This document shows, one piece after another, positions 42,527 through 52,365 of a stretch of 64,000 bases of DNA (the first letter of the stretch is position 1; each line of letters begins with the position of its first letter). Both the position numbers and the translations under genes were made by a program. This stretch comes from Parietichytrium sp. I65-24A (Eukaryota > Sar > Bigyra > Thraustochytrida > Thraustochytriidae): the NCBI GenBank assembly GCA_012862575.1, contig BLSF01000095.1, forward strand, positions 1 to 64,000. The letters are read 5' to 3'. A model generated the notes under the pieces. It did no database searches and was not told where the DNA came from. It worked only from the letters and a program-made list of their open reading frames with translations.

Positions 42527-43738
42527 ATGGAACTGTGCCCCGCGAACGATGAGGCGACGCTGCACTCATCGCCGGGCGCGAAAAGTTGCGCCATCTCTGC
42601 GTCGCGGTCGCCTCGAAACGTCGTTGCACGCCGTGGTGCGAGGGTGGCGCTCTCGGGCGACGTCATCAGATACATTTGCGTGCGAGGGTACTTTTGCTTC
42701 ACCAGAAAGGAAGTGAATGCGTGCAGCTTGGTGTGCAAAGACTGGAGATTGGCGCTGGAGGAGTATCCCTATGACGATGTGTTTCTTAGGGACTGCAAAT
42801 GGGTGAGAGAAAACTTCCCAGCCAGAAATCGTTTTTGGCATCTGCGAACGCTCCGCTTGACTACTTGTGGATCGCTGGCATGCGCCCCGCACTCGTACAT
42901 GCATCGTCTCCAGCCGGAAGTGGATTGTCCGCTTTTTACCATCCGGCATGTCTTGAGGAATGTGATCAAGCTTTCACTCACCCACGAGCTCTGTCTTCAA
43001 TCCTCGCAAGCTAGCTTGCGAATTTGCACCAATTTGCAGGAGCTTGAGCTTGGAAATGTGGCCAGGCACGAGAGCCTCGAGTTCCTCAGTAGCTGTTCTC
43101 GATTGCGAAGCCTTCGAGTGCTCCAGGCAGGAAACTTGAGAGATATCTCTGTGCTCGGAGACGTTTGTCGTCACCTACGCCACCTCGTCCTGCGGAACTG
43201 TATACATTTGACCAATCTTGATGGTCTGCGCAATTGTCGCTCTTTAGAAACGGTGGATTTGACTGGCAGCGGGCAGCTCTCGAACATCGACGCGCTCGGA
43301 ACCTGTTTCCAGTTGAAGAAGCTCTTTCTCACCAGATGCTCTTCGCTTCTTGAGATTGAACCGCTCGAGTACCTGGACCGTCTTGAGTCCGTTTATTTGA
43401 GCCACTGCGTGATGGTAAAGAGCATTGCGGCCCTTGCTGGCAAAAAGAGGTTGGCCAGTTTATGGCTGACCAACTGTGTAAATATTGCCTCTCTAGAACC
43501 TCTCGTTGGCTGCAAAAATCTTCAGACTCTTGGTGTCGGGGGCTGCCCGCAGCTCTATGAGCACAACAAACTTTGGCCGCTGGCAACGCTCCCAAAACTG
43601 CGTGAATTCTTTGCGGGAGGGTCAGACCGGGCCATGATGCCAAGAAGGATGAGTCTCGAAATGTACATAACCACAGGCAACGAGGCAGCGATGCCTGGCT
43701 TCAGCCAGAGGAGACACAACCAGATGGCCGTGTTTTGA
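42527..43738 (+). CDS. F-box-like / leucine-rich-repeat protein
   Basis: 403 residues, ATG at 42527 directly after a GA repeat. Residues ~43-90 resemble an F-box (LSGDVIRYICVRGYFCFTRK, then ACSLVCKDWRLALEE). From residue ~105 on there are about nine irregular leucine-rich repeats of 22-24 residues (LRTLRLTTCGSL, LQELELGNVA, LRHLVLRNCIHLTNLDGL, LETVDLTGSGQLSNIDAL, LKKLFLTRCSSL, LASLWLTNCVNIASLEPL), closest to the Cys-containing/SDS22-like types. F-box/LRR proteins are substrate receptors of SCF ubiquitin ligases, with the LRRs contacting the substrate. The substrate is unknown. The F-box call is less certain than the LRR call. Confidence 0.82.
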   Translation: MELCPANDEATLHSSPGAKSCAISASRSPRNVVARRGARVALSGDVIRYICVRGYFCFTRKEVNACSLVCKDWRLALEEYPYDDVFLRDCKWVRENFPARNRFWHLRTLRLTTCGSLACAPHSYMHRLQPEVDCPLFTIRHVLRNVIKLSLTHELCLQSSQASLRICTNLQELELGNVARHESLEFLSSCSRLRSLRVLQAGNLRDISVLGDVCRHLRHLVLRNCIHLTNLDGLRNCRSLETVDLTGSGQLSNIDALGTCFQLKKLFLTRCSSLLEIEPLEYLDRLESVYLSHCVMVKSIAALAGKKRLASLWLTNCVNIASLEPLVGCKNLQTLGVGGCPQLYEHNKLWPLATLPKLREFFAGGSDRAMMPRRMSLEMYITTGNEAAMPGFSQRRHNQMAVF

Positions 43739-45600
43739 GCGGCGCCATTCACCCCTTGTCCCGCTGCAGGCGAGACTTGCAGCTGTAAATAGTAGATTCA
43801 AACCTCAGATTCAGTAAAAGTTCAAAGTCAGGCTCGCCTTCGAGATTCTTTGTAAAGTCACAAGCTACCTCCCCGTGAGTTGAGATCTCGCCAGTGCGCC
43901 GGAAGCCCAGGTTCGCTGCCTTTGCACCGCCAATCAGCCGACTCGCATTCTCCTCCCCTCTTCACATCCTAACTTGCTTCCTCGCCCGCCTTCTGCACAG
44001 GAGTGCAAACGGCGTGATTGTGTAAATTAAATGAACAGTGGACAGCGCCCATCCGCCTGCGTGCTTCAACGAAGAGGTGTGGCTAGCGTTGGTCGTGATG
44101 TGCCCCATTCGGCCCAGCCCACCGACCCTCTTGGCCCCGTCGGCGACTTCTCATCGCCGCCAGCGCCAAAGTCTCTCAACACCTGCGCAGACGTTGTTCC
44201 GAATCAGACTAGCTCGTGTGCTGACAGAATCCCTTGCGCAGCCCCGTCCAAATGCCGCGTCATCGCCATCGCCATCGCCATAGTCATCGCCAACGCCGCC
44301 ATCATCCATCATCCATCATCCATCATCCATCATCCAGCATCCAACAATTAACATCCTGTCCACGACGCGACACCAAATGCCAAACACCAAACGGCAAAAG
44401 TCAAACGCCAAGCGCCAAACGTCAAATGCTGCGCTACGCTCTCGAGCAACGCTTTGGTAGCTCCGACACATGCACATTCAGAAGACGCTCCTCGCCAGTA
44501 ATAAATCGTTTTACATCAAACACAGTCAACCTCGATCGAAGCAATCGATCAAAAAAGTCAAAACATACAAAATACAAATTTCAAAATTTCAAAATCCAAT
44601 AAGTCCACTTCTAAAAGCATTCGCTCTCTACCTACTGGCTATGTATTGTGCCAGCTTAAACAGTAGAACAGCATAGAATTCTCCAAATACGCGGCCGTGG
44701 ATATAAGGTGATGTATAAAGATAGAGAGATGGATAAGAAAAGGATACAATTTACTCGTAGATGATAGATTGGCATGTGGCCCATGACAAGAGAGGCCCAT
44801 AGATACCATAGATAGACAAACCCACTCAACGAACAGACAATTATACTCGCTACGAAGATACAATTGCCTCAAAATAATAGTAACTTACAACAACAACAAC
44901 AAAGAATAATAATAAAAAATGTTGAACTGCAAGTGGGAGCTTATCTACAGAACAACATCAAAATCAAAAGCTTCATTCTTTCGTCCCTAGGCGATAACTG
45001 ATAACAGCAATCCCAAAACCACAAGGTAATCATTTCTCGGTAGTCCACGCATAGACTCGCGTAGACGGGAAACGGCCGTGCCAGGTCGCAAGGGACGAAC
45101 TAGTGCAGAGGAAGCGCACGTGGTAGGCCGGCGGATAGACGCGGGCTACATACAGGGCCACAGGCAGTGGGAGGAAGTGGAGAGATAAGATACGAATGCG
45201 TGCTTGCTTGCATGCTTACATGCTTACATGCTTGCTTGATTGCTTGCGAGTGAGCGTCCTTTCCAGCGCAGCAGGCGTCGAAAAGTGTCCCCGCTCGGCT
45301 GAGCCCGCGGAGGTGTGGCGCGGCGCTTGTTGTCTAGTGACTTTCGTTCGTTGGTTGGTTGGGTGGCTCGAAGTCTTTGTTTGTTCTTCTGTTCTTCTGC
45401 TCCTCTGGGCTCTGGCGACCCGAGCTGCGCCAGAGTGTGCTGCTCTTGGGGAGCGGGCAGTTTGGTGCGCTGGTTGATTGATTGTATCCCGCAAGCGTTG
45501 CGTCCCGGAGAACCTGGCCGCTCGGCGAAACCCGCGTGGCGGTCTCGGATTGTTGTAGACGACCGGCCAAAGTCCAACAGCTCGGCAGGGCTCCACGGAC
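43739..45600. other. 1.9-kb intergenic region
   Basis: CATCGC and CATCATC tandem repeats (44265-44340), a CAAACGCCAAG-like irregular repeat (about 44371-44430), A/T-rich DNA to 45000 and a TGCTTGCTTACA-type repeat (45202-45247). No coding signal recognised. Confidence 0.6.
44300..44340. repeat. CATCATC tandem repeat
   Basis: About five CATCATC units following CATCGC units. Confidence 0.9.
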
Positions 45601-47742
45601 ATGCAGTCTCGGAAGGCGGCAGTGGCGACGGCGCTGACTGCGATTGCGAATGGCGAGCGCGAAGTGTCGTTGCGAGGTAAAGACCTGCTCCCGGAGGACA
45701 TCAGGCTCGTGGCCGAGGCGCTGCAGCATAACAGGTCTGTTCAAGTGCTTGATCTAAGCTACAATCAACGCATCGGAGACCAAGGCCTGGGATACCTCGC
45801 AGAGGCAATTCGAACAAACTCCAACTTGCAGGTTTTGCTATTGAAGAAGACTGGGATTACCGGCAACGGGACGCGGCAGCTCACAAAGAAGTTTAAGGTG
45901 AGCGAGTATCAAAAAACTAGAGTACGCAAGTTGGACCTCTCCATGAATCTTTTCGGGCCGCGCGGACCCACCGCGTTATTTAAAACGCTCTCCATGGGAA
46001 GCACCCTTCGAGACTTAACCCTATCAGACTTGCAGTTGGAAGGCCTTGAACGTTTCGTCCAGGCCATTTTGATGAACGCTACCCCTCTAGAATACATCCG
46101 GCTCGTAGATTGTACGATCACGGATGAGTTCATTACTGTGGCCGTCTCACTCCTCCAGGGCAGCACACGCTTTCTCGCCGGGTTTGACCTCGGCGCACCT
46201 GTAGACGCAAAGCAGACGAAGCGGCTCCTTGAAACAGTCGCGAGGGTCAATGGCCGCCTTCATTCGATCACCATTCGCTCTGCGGAGATCGATGCCCCCG
46301 GTCTTACTGCTTTGCTCGACGTTCTGAGCTCGTCATCCTCCATCCAGACCATCGGTCTCCCAGACTGCCGCCTGCTCGGAATCACTGCGGAGCAAGTGGA
46401 TTCAAGCATATACGCGGTGCTTAGTCAGCGTGGGAGTACCATCCAGAGTATTTGGGGAATCGAGCTCAGCGAACGCTTACGCAGCACCTTTCGTAAATCT
46501 GGGAATCAAGTGGAGCAAGTTTGGCAGATGCAAAGCGTAAAAAGTATGCGAGCGAGCTCGCCCCACGAAATCCCAGTCGCGCATGGGCAAGGGAATGGCA
46601 GGCCTTCCCCTTTCCCGTCTGGAAGCTTACCACTTCACAAAACTCAGGGCGGCTCTAGGGTAGCAGCAAATGGCAAAAACCCGAGCCAAGCCCGCTCTGC
46701 AGGACAAGTAAATTTGAGGCGATTTATCAACGTGCCAGGCAAACTCAAAGAGAAGGCATACATCGCCGCGGACCCCTTCAAGCCGCAACTTGCAGTGGCA
46801 ACTCAGGCCCAGACCAAGTACAATCAGGTCGTACTGTACGACATTTCCACAGGGAAACCAGCCAGCGTGGTTCGCCTGGGGCGCAAAGTGGGCGCAATTA
46901 CTTTTGATCCTCCAACTGGAAATTTGATCGTGGCAACAACTTCTGGCCAAAGTCAGCTCCTATGTTATCAGTACGAAGAGGAAAATAATACGTGGGTCCT
47001 CACCTGGAAAAAACCACTGTTTGGTTACGGACCATACGTGCAAGTCATGTCTGCGTTCGGCGCTGGGGTGTTCCTCAAGCTGGAGAGTGCTGTTAGCGAG
47101 GTGGAACTGCCTTCCCGATTCCTCGTCTACGAACTAGAGCAGGAGGCGGTCCACTCCATTGCATGTGACAACGAACACTTTCCGGACGCCGCCGAGATGC
47201 ATATATACCCCCAGCGAAGCGCACTAATTCTCCACAATACGAGCGGAGCCGGTCCACATCGCTCCAAAGCACTCTTTTCCGAAAAGGCGATCGCCTCAAA
47301 GGGTGGCCAGTTTGCAATTCCGCGCCAAGCAAACATGGCCCTATGTGATCTGATTGATCTGGACCCGGAAAACTGTTTTATCGTCGCCACGCCGACTGAA
47401 CATCTCCTCATACTGACGTGGAGCAGGGAGGATACATTGTTGACGGACTTTAGGCTCGTACAGCTCGAGCCAAGATGGGGAGCGCCAAGTGAGGCTGGAA
47501 CCGAGGGAATGGTGTATGCGGACCGGTACTCTGCCTCGCTTTGTAGTCTTCACAAGGTTTCGGAGGTTGAAATCAGCGTAGTCCCCGAAGTCACACAAGT
47601 TCAAGGTGCAAGTCTAGGTCTGAACAACGCACTCTACATTCTCTTTGTAGAAAGAGTGAAGATGCCTGGCAAGAAATGGCATTTGTTCAAGCGCTACGTT
47701 TTCGTAATGGACGCGCCCAACCTAGAGAACAATTATTATTAA
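45601..47742 (+). CDS. LRR protein with C-terminal propeller-like domain
   Basis: 713 residues from ATG 45601. Residues ~15-310 contain ribonuclease-inhibitor-type LRRs (VQVLDLSYNQRIGDQGLGYL, LQVLLLKKTGITGNGT, VRKLDLSMNLFGPRGPTAL, LRDLTLSDLQLEG, LHSITIRSAEID). A Ser/Gly/Pro-rich linker (~315-375) follows. The remainder (~380-705) is beta-rich with repeating units of ~45 residues (AYIAADPFKPQLAVATQ, VVLYDISTGKPASVVRLG, ITFDPPTGNLIVATTSGQ), resembling a degenerate WD-like propeller without GH/WD signatures. I know no named family with this order. Both halves are interaction scaffolds, so a structural or adaptor role is likely but unproven. Confidence 0.8.
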   Translation: MQSRKAAVATALTAIANGEREVSLRGKDLLPEDIRLVAEALQHNRSVQVLDLSYNQRIGDQGLGYLAEAIRTNSNLQVLLLKKTGITGNGTRQLTKKFKVSEYQKTRVRKLDLSMNLFGPRGPTALFKTLSMGSTLRDLTLSDLQLEGLERFVQAILMNATPLEYIRLVDCTITDEFITVAVSLLQGSTRFLAGFDLGAPVDAKQTKRLLETVARVNGRLHSITIRSAEIDAPGLTALLDVLSSSSSIQTIGLPDCRLLGITAEQVDSSIYAVLSQRGSTIQSIWGIELSERLRSTFRKSGNQVEQVWQMQSVKSMRASSPHEIPVAHGQGNGRPSPFPSGSLPLHKTQGGSRVAANGKNPSQARSAGQVNLRRFINVPGKLKEKAYIAADPFKPQLAVATQAQTKYNQVVLYDISTGKPASVVRLGRKVGAITFDPPTGNLIVATTSGQSQLLCYQYEEENNTWVLTWKKPLFGYGPYVQVMSAFGAGVFLKLESAVSEVELPSRFLVYELEQEAVHSIACDNEHFPDAAEMHIYPQRSALILHNTSGAGPHRSKALFSEKAIASKGGQFAIPRQANMALCDLIDLDPENCFIVATPTEHLLILTWSREDTLLTDFRLVQLEPRWGAPSEAGTEGMVYADRYSASLCSLHKVSEVEISVVPEVTQVQGASLGLNNALYILFVERVKMPGKKWHLFKRYVFVMDAPNLENNYY

Positions 47743-48173
47743 GACTCTCAACATTTTAGTGTTGTCCGCGCATTTTACTGAGATAATGAAAGATCATGCT
47801 CCTATCTCTTTTGTTGTTTTGCTGTTGATTCATCGTCGTCGTAAAGTGTATTGGCGTCCAGAAAGTTATTTGTTCTGTCAGAATCAAGTGACGTCCGTAC
47901 GTACAAGTCTACGCACGCAATTCTGAGCTAGTGTCTCAACTTGAGAGATGTGTCTTTCGCTCTTACTCCACCTCCCCGCCGATAATACACAGGGACTGAA
48001 AGAGAGGCCCCAATCAAATGAACAACAAAAAACAACTGTCAAGCGACAAGGCAGAATTCAAAAAGATTTTTGCTTTTTTCTTAGTTGTTTTTTCGGTTTT
48101 CCAAGGGAGGAAGGAAAAGGGGGGTTGTCTGTTCGTTCCAGAGTCACACAATGCAATGAAAATAATTTTCTCT
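47743..48173. other. Convergent 3' spacer
   Basis: 431 bp between the stop codons of the LRR gene and eIF3c. Small frames in it have no protein character. Confidence 0.5.
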
Positions 48174-51100
48174 CTAGATTGGTGCGCGGTCAGTACGTGT
48201 GCTATTGTATGACCTGCTGTTGTCGTGACGAGCACCGCGAGAAAAGTTGCTACTTGGGCCGAATCTGCCTCTACTAGAGCCACGGCCACCTCCGCGGCCG
48301 CCACGGAAGCCGCCGCGGTAGCCACCACCACCACCACCGCCACCATACCCACTGCCGCCATCGCGACCACCTCTGTTGGAGCGCCCACCGCGGCGTCCGC
48401 CACGGCCGTCCTTACCACCGCGCCTGTTCTTATCGAACCCACCTTCTCTGTCGCGGTCGCGGCGTCCACCGCGCTCGTCGAATGCGCCAAAGTTGAGAGC
48501 ACGCTCGTTACCCTCGACAAGCTGCGCCACCCTGTCAGCAAACTGCAGGGAAAGAGCCTGAAGATGTGTTGGCTCCTTGCGATGCAACACGATAGAGGCG
48601 GTCGGCTGGTCCCAGCTTGCCAGGAGCTCGTTGTTGATCATCATTTTAGAGACGATGGCGTGGACATCCGAAGCGGACATATCAAAGAGCTCGCACAAGC
48701 GCTCTTGCTTGATCGAGTCATAATAGGCGGAAAAGGAGAGCATGTAGGTGCGCAAGGCCTCATCCTTGATGCGTTTTGCAAGCATGGTTCTGACGCGGTC
48801 AGCGCCATGGAACAAGTCCCACACGCCAAGATTGACGACATAGTTAGTGGCCTTCTCCCAGTCTCCCTGAGTGAGGGCCTGTGCTGCTGCAAGGATGTGG
48901 TCTTTTGTGTTTTCAGGAGGGCCAGTGAAGACCTGTTCAGCATAACTCCGCGCGAAGCGGCGGAAGTGACGGCTGATGGACAGGTTCTTCGACTCAAACT
49001 CCATGCTTGCCATGAAAGGGATCTCCAAAAGCATAGCAGAAGTTAAATACACGGCATCGAGGAGCTCCAGGTTGATGTGCTGATGGTATGGGACCATGCG
49101 GCGCTTCTCTAACTTCTCCTGGTCAGGGTTTCTGTCACGGTTGTTGCGCCATCCCAGGCCCTGTGCGAGAAGCTCCTTCTCCTTTTTAAGACCGCAGATT
49201 TCCATAAGACAGCTATGCGCCTCCTGAATGAGCTCTGCACGGAAGGCTGCGAGGCCAAGCTGGACAGTCATGCGGTTGAACAAAATCTGGGTGTCCACTT
49301 CGGTGGAGTAGATCTGGTCCTGGACCTTCGACATGAGGAGCAAGTCACGGGCCTTGTAGAACTTGTCGTGAAGGGCATAGTGGTAGATCTGGCAGATGAG
49401 CGCGCGGCAGACCCCGCGGGTATCTCCGTACTGGTACATGAACGAGCACATTTCATTCATCTTCTTCTCAGGGTCCACGTCAAGGTCGATCTTCTCTGCC
49501 AAGGAGGTCGGCGAGCCCATCACTGCAGCAGGGTGGCAGGTTGCAAAGTCCTTGCTATCAATGACTTCATCAGCGCCGGACCAGCAGGCAGGGTGGAAAA
49601 AGTTGCGGTTTCCGTACTCGCGCTGCAGCGCGTTGTCGCGCTCGAGCTGCAGAGCGATGGAGCTGTGCTTGTAGTAAGTGTGCTCGATTCCAAGCAAGCA
49701 CATCTTGGCAGCGCTAACGTTGTCTTCGGTCCGCACGTAATAGTTCTGAAGTCTCTCGGCAAGCCTCACAAAGTCGGATTCGTCTGCAAGTCTATCAATG
49801 TATTCCTGAGTGTGCGAGTCGCTCTGGCGCAGGCACTTGGTGTACTCCTCGGACAGGCGCTCCACAAAGACGCACATGTCACCAACCACTCTGATAAGGT
49901 TTGGGTCTGCGCCTTCCTCCAGTTGCTCCTCTTCCTCCTCCTGCTGCTCCTCTTCCTCTTCTTCCTTGTTCTTCTTCCTCTCGGCGGCCTTGAGGTTCTC
50001 CGCCTTGATGGTAGCCTCTGCCTCGCGCGCCAGGGTGGCGAGAGCGCCAATGTCCTCGCCGTAAACCTGTCCAACACGGAGATCAGGGTTCTCCTCGAGC
50101 AGCCTGAGAATAAAGTTGAGGTCGCGGACGGTCTGTCGCCAAAGGGATGGCGGCATGTGGTCGTCGATTCCGCTGCGGATGTCGAACGCGGTGGAGACGA
50201 CGTGCATGAGTCCTGGCACGAACTTGCGAGGTCCTTGCGGGTACAGCATATCTACGAGGCGCCTCAGGTTGGCCAGCACCTCATACTTGTTGGTTCCCTT
50301 CTTTCCGCGGAGTGCCACCAGCGCCATGATGCGCGTGCTAATCTGCTTGGGCGACAGCTTCTCTTCCTTCTCCACAGTCTCCGTCTCGGTCTTCCGCGCC
50401 TCCTCCTTGAGTCTGCGCTTCTCTTCCAACTTTGCCTGGCGCTCTGCGGCAATGCGCTCGGCCTCCTCCTTCGAGATGCGCTCCTTGACGCTCGCGGCCG
50501 GCGTGCGCTTCACCCACTTGTCGCGCCCAGTCAGCTCCGCGCCGTCCTCCTCGTCCGAGCTGGATGACGACGAAGACATCCACTCCGGGTCGTCCTCATC
50601 GTCCGACGAGCTGCTGCTGCTGCTGCTGCTTCCGCTGGACGAGTCCGAGTCGGACGAGTCGGACTCAGAGTCGGACGATCCGTCGTCATCGTCCGAGTCC
50701 TCCTCCTCGTCGTCGCCGGCATCTTCGTCCGCGCGGGCTTTGTTGGCCGTCTCTTCCGCCTTCTCGATCTCGTCGCTGAGCTCGGCCACGACCTTGGGCA
50801 CCCTGGCGCGCAGGTGGTTGAACGCCTTGGAGTTGGTCTTGCTGAGCTTCTTGAGCGCAGGCTTGTTCGCGAACAGGTCCGTGATCGCCAGGTTGAGCGA
50901 CTTTAGCGCCAGCAGATACTCCACGGCGTTCTGCCCCAGCACCTTGCGCGCCTTGTCCGCCTCCTTGAGCAGTTTCTTGTACTCGTCCTCCGCGGCGTTC
51001 CAGTCGCCCGTCTTGATCTTGTTCTTGAGCATCTTGGCCACCTTGCGCACGGCCTCCGACGTCTTCTCCGACGCCGTCTTCACCACGCGCCCTTCCTCAT

Positions 51101-51257
51101 CGTCCGACTCGTCGCTCTCCACCGCCCACTTGGAGCTGGCCGCCACCTTCTTCTTGCGTGGCTCCTCCTCCGACGAAGTGCTGCTGCCGCTGCTGCTCTC
51201 TGAGTCGCTGTCCGAGCTCTCCTCCGCGGCCCAGAAACGCGACCTGGGTTCCGCCAT
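48174..51257 (-). CDS. EIF3C: Eukaryotic translation initiation factor 3 subunit C
   Basis: 1027 residues, single exon, ATG at 51255-51257 (MAEPRSRFWA, with the N-terminal SRFW typical of eIF3c). The N-terminal quarter alternates acidic Ser/Asp tracts with helices (KTASEKTSEAVRKVAKMLKN; DWNAAEDEYKKLLK). The eIF3c-N core follows (GKKGTNKYEVLANLRRLVDM, RDLNFILRLL). Residues ~620-900 include the family blocks CRALICQIYHYALHDKFYKA, RMVPYHQHINLELLDAVYLT and the PCI domain (LCELFDMSASDVHAIVSKMM, ASWDQPTASIVLHR). The C-terminus is a long RGG/Gly-Tyr tail, as in plant and some protist eIF3c, expected to bind RNA. It is a scaffold subunit of the eIF3 octamer core in the 43S preinitiation complex. The divergent upstream side holds CT-rich DNA. 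Confidence 0.97.
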   Translation of the reverse strand: MAEPRSRFWAAEESSDSDSESSSGSSTSSEEEPRKKKVAASSKWAVESDESDDEEGRVVKTASEKTSEAVRKVAKMLKNKIKTGDWNAAEDEYKKLLKEADKARKVLGQNAVEYLLALKSLNLAITDLFANKPALKKLSKTNSKAFNHLRARVPKVVAELSDEIEKAEETANKARADEDAGDDEEEDSDDDDGSSDSESDSSDSDSSSGSSSSSSSSSDDEDDPEWMSSSSSSSDEEDGAELTGRDKWVKRTPAASVKERISKEEAERIAAERQAKLEEKRRLKEEARKTETETVEKEEKLSPKQISTRIMALVALRGKKGTNKYEVLANLRRLVDMLYPQGPRKFVPGLMHVVSTAFDIRSGIDDHMPPSLWRQTVRDLNFILRLLEENPDLRVGQVYGEDIGALATLAREAEATIKAENLKAAERKKNKEEEEEEQQEEEEEQLEEGADPNLIRVVGDMCVFVERLSEEYTKCLRQSDSHTQEYIDRLADESDFVRLAERLQNYYVRTEDNVSAAKMCLLGIEHTYYKHSSIALQLERDNALQREYGNRNFFHPACWSGADEVIDSKDFATCHPAAVMGSPTSLAEKIDLDVDPEKKMNEMCSFMYQYGDTRGVCRALICQIYHYALHDKFYKARDLLLMSKVQDQIYSTEVDTQILFNRMTVQLGLAAFRAELIQEAHSCLMEICGLKKEKELLAQGLGWRNNRDRNPDQEKLEKRRMVPYHQHINLELLDAVYLTSAMLLEIPFMASMEFESKNLSISRHFRRFARSYAEQVFTGPPENTKDHILAAAQALTQGDWEKATNYVVNLGVWDLFHGADRVRTMLAKRIKDEALRTYMLSFSAYYDSIKQERLCELFDMSASDVHAIVSKMMINNELLASWDQPTASIVLHRKEPTHLQALSLQFADRVAQLVEGNERALNFGAFDERGGRRDRDREGGFDKNRRGGKDGRGGRRGGRSNRGGRDGGSGYGGGGGGGGYRGGFRGGRGGGRGSSRGRFGPSSNFSRGARHDNSRSYNSTRTDRAPI

Positions 51258-52365
51258 CTTCTCTCTCTTTCTTCTCTCTCTGTCTCGCCACTGACCTATG
51301 ACCTCTGACCGATCCCTCTCTCTTTCTGTCTCTCTCTGTGTCTCTCTGTCTCTCTCTGTCTGCGCGCCTGTGAGGGGCGGCTAGGGCTAGGGCTGCGGCG
51401 TACGCTGCTTAGGGGAGCGTAGCGGGTGGTAAGGGGTGCGCGCGGACCCTGCGGGGTTGTGTGGGTGGTGCTGTGTGGCAGGGGGGCTGCGTTGGGAGGG
51501 GAGAGGAGTGGAAGAAAGGGCTGTTTTTAGGCGTTTTTGGAGGATTTTGATTGGGAGGGGCGGCGCGCGGGTTTGAAAGGTTCTGCAGAGGGACTGCGCG
51601 GAGACACTCACAACACGCGGGAGACGCTGCTGAGAGGGAGGAATCGAGGTTGAGAGGGCGAAAAGGCGGAGAAATTGGCGCAAATTGTGACGATTGATGA
51701 GAGGGGGAGAGACAAGTACGGAGAGAGGAGAGACAAGACAGAATATCTGTATCTATGGATGGATGGATATTGCGCTGGGTTAGCGGCCCATCACGCGATA
51801 CGCTAGTCCCGTGGGCTCCATAGGCTCTTTATAGTTGATTCCATAGCGTAGATCGAGGGGACGGATGGAGGGAGAATGGCTACGCGGAAGTGTAGGTGGA
51901 CCGCTAGGAATTGTGGTGAGAGTCAGATAAGCAACAGGTAGGAGTTCGTGGAGGCTAGGAGATTCTGGTAGGACAGCGCTGTGAGGAGGTGAGTTGAATC
52001 CTGTGTGGCTTGTGACGACCACGAATCCCACGACGCCCTGACTGAGAGGGTTAGGGCGAATAGAACGAAGAATGCGTTCGGCGACGGAGAACAAAGGAAC
52101 TAAGGCGCGGAAAAGCTTGTTGAGTGAATGCTCGAATGATAGAGTCTTTTCTGACTTTAAAGTCTTTGTCTTGGCGAGCAAATGTTGTCAGGCAAGCAAG
52201 ACCGTGATTATAGATGATAGATTATAGGTTTTGAATGCTGCAAAGTAGTTTTGGCTTTTGCTGAGGTCGAAGGAGAGCAAGCTTGATCTTTCTTATGATC
52301 AGAATGTATGACTGGTGGTGGCGCACTCTAGCTAGCTAGCTTGATTGATTGAACGAGTCCTCGCG
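51258..52365. other. Spacer upstream of eIF3c
   Basis: A CT/TCTCTGT pyrimidine-rich tract (about 51268-51362) adjoins the eIF3c start and probably belongs to its promoter or 5' UTR. Downstream is GC-rich, then A/T-rich DNA with AGCT/CTAG repeats near 52329-52345. No gene is supported. Confidence 0.55.

Noticed and set aside
49215-50567. 450-codon plus-strand frame opposite eIF3c
   Set aside because: Antisense shadow of the eIF3c coding sequence with Leu/His-rich composition.
51268-51362. CT-rich tract before eIF3c as a 5' TOP-like or promoter element
   Set aside because: Similar CT runs occur in many spacers here, so nothing separates it from ordinary microsatellite DNA.
51378-51395. CTAGGG-type telomere-like repeat in GGCTAGGGCTAGGGCTGCGG
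   Set aside because: Only two full units; too short to call an interstitial telomere.
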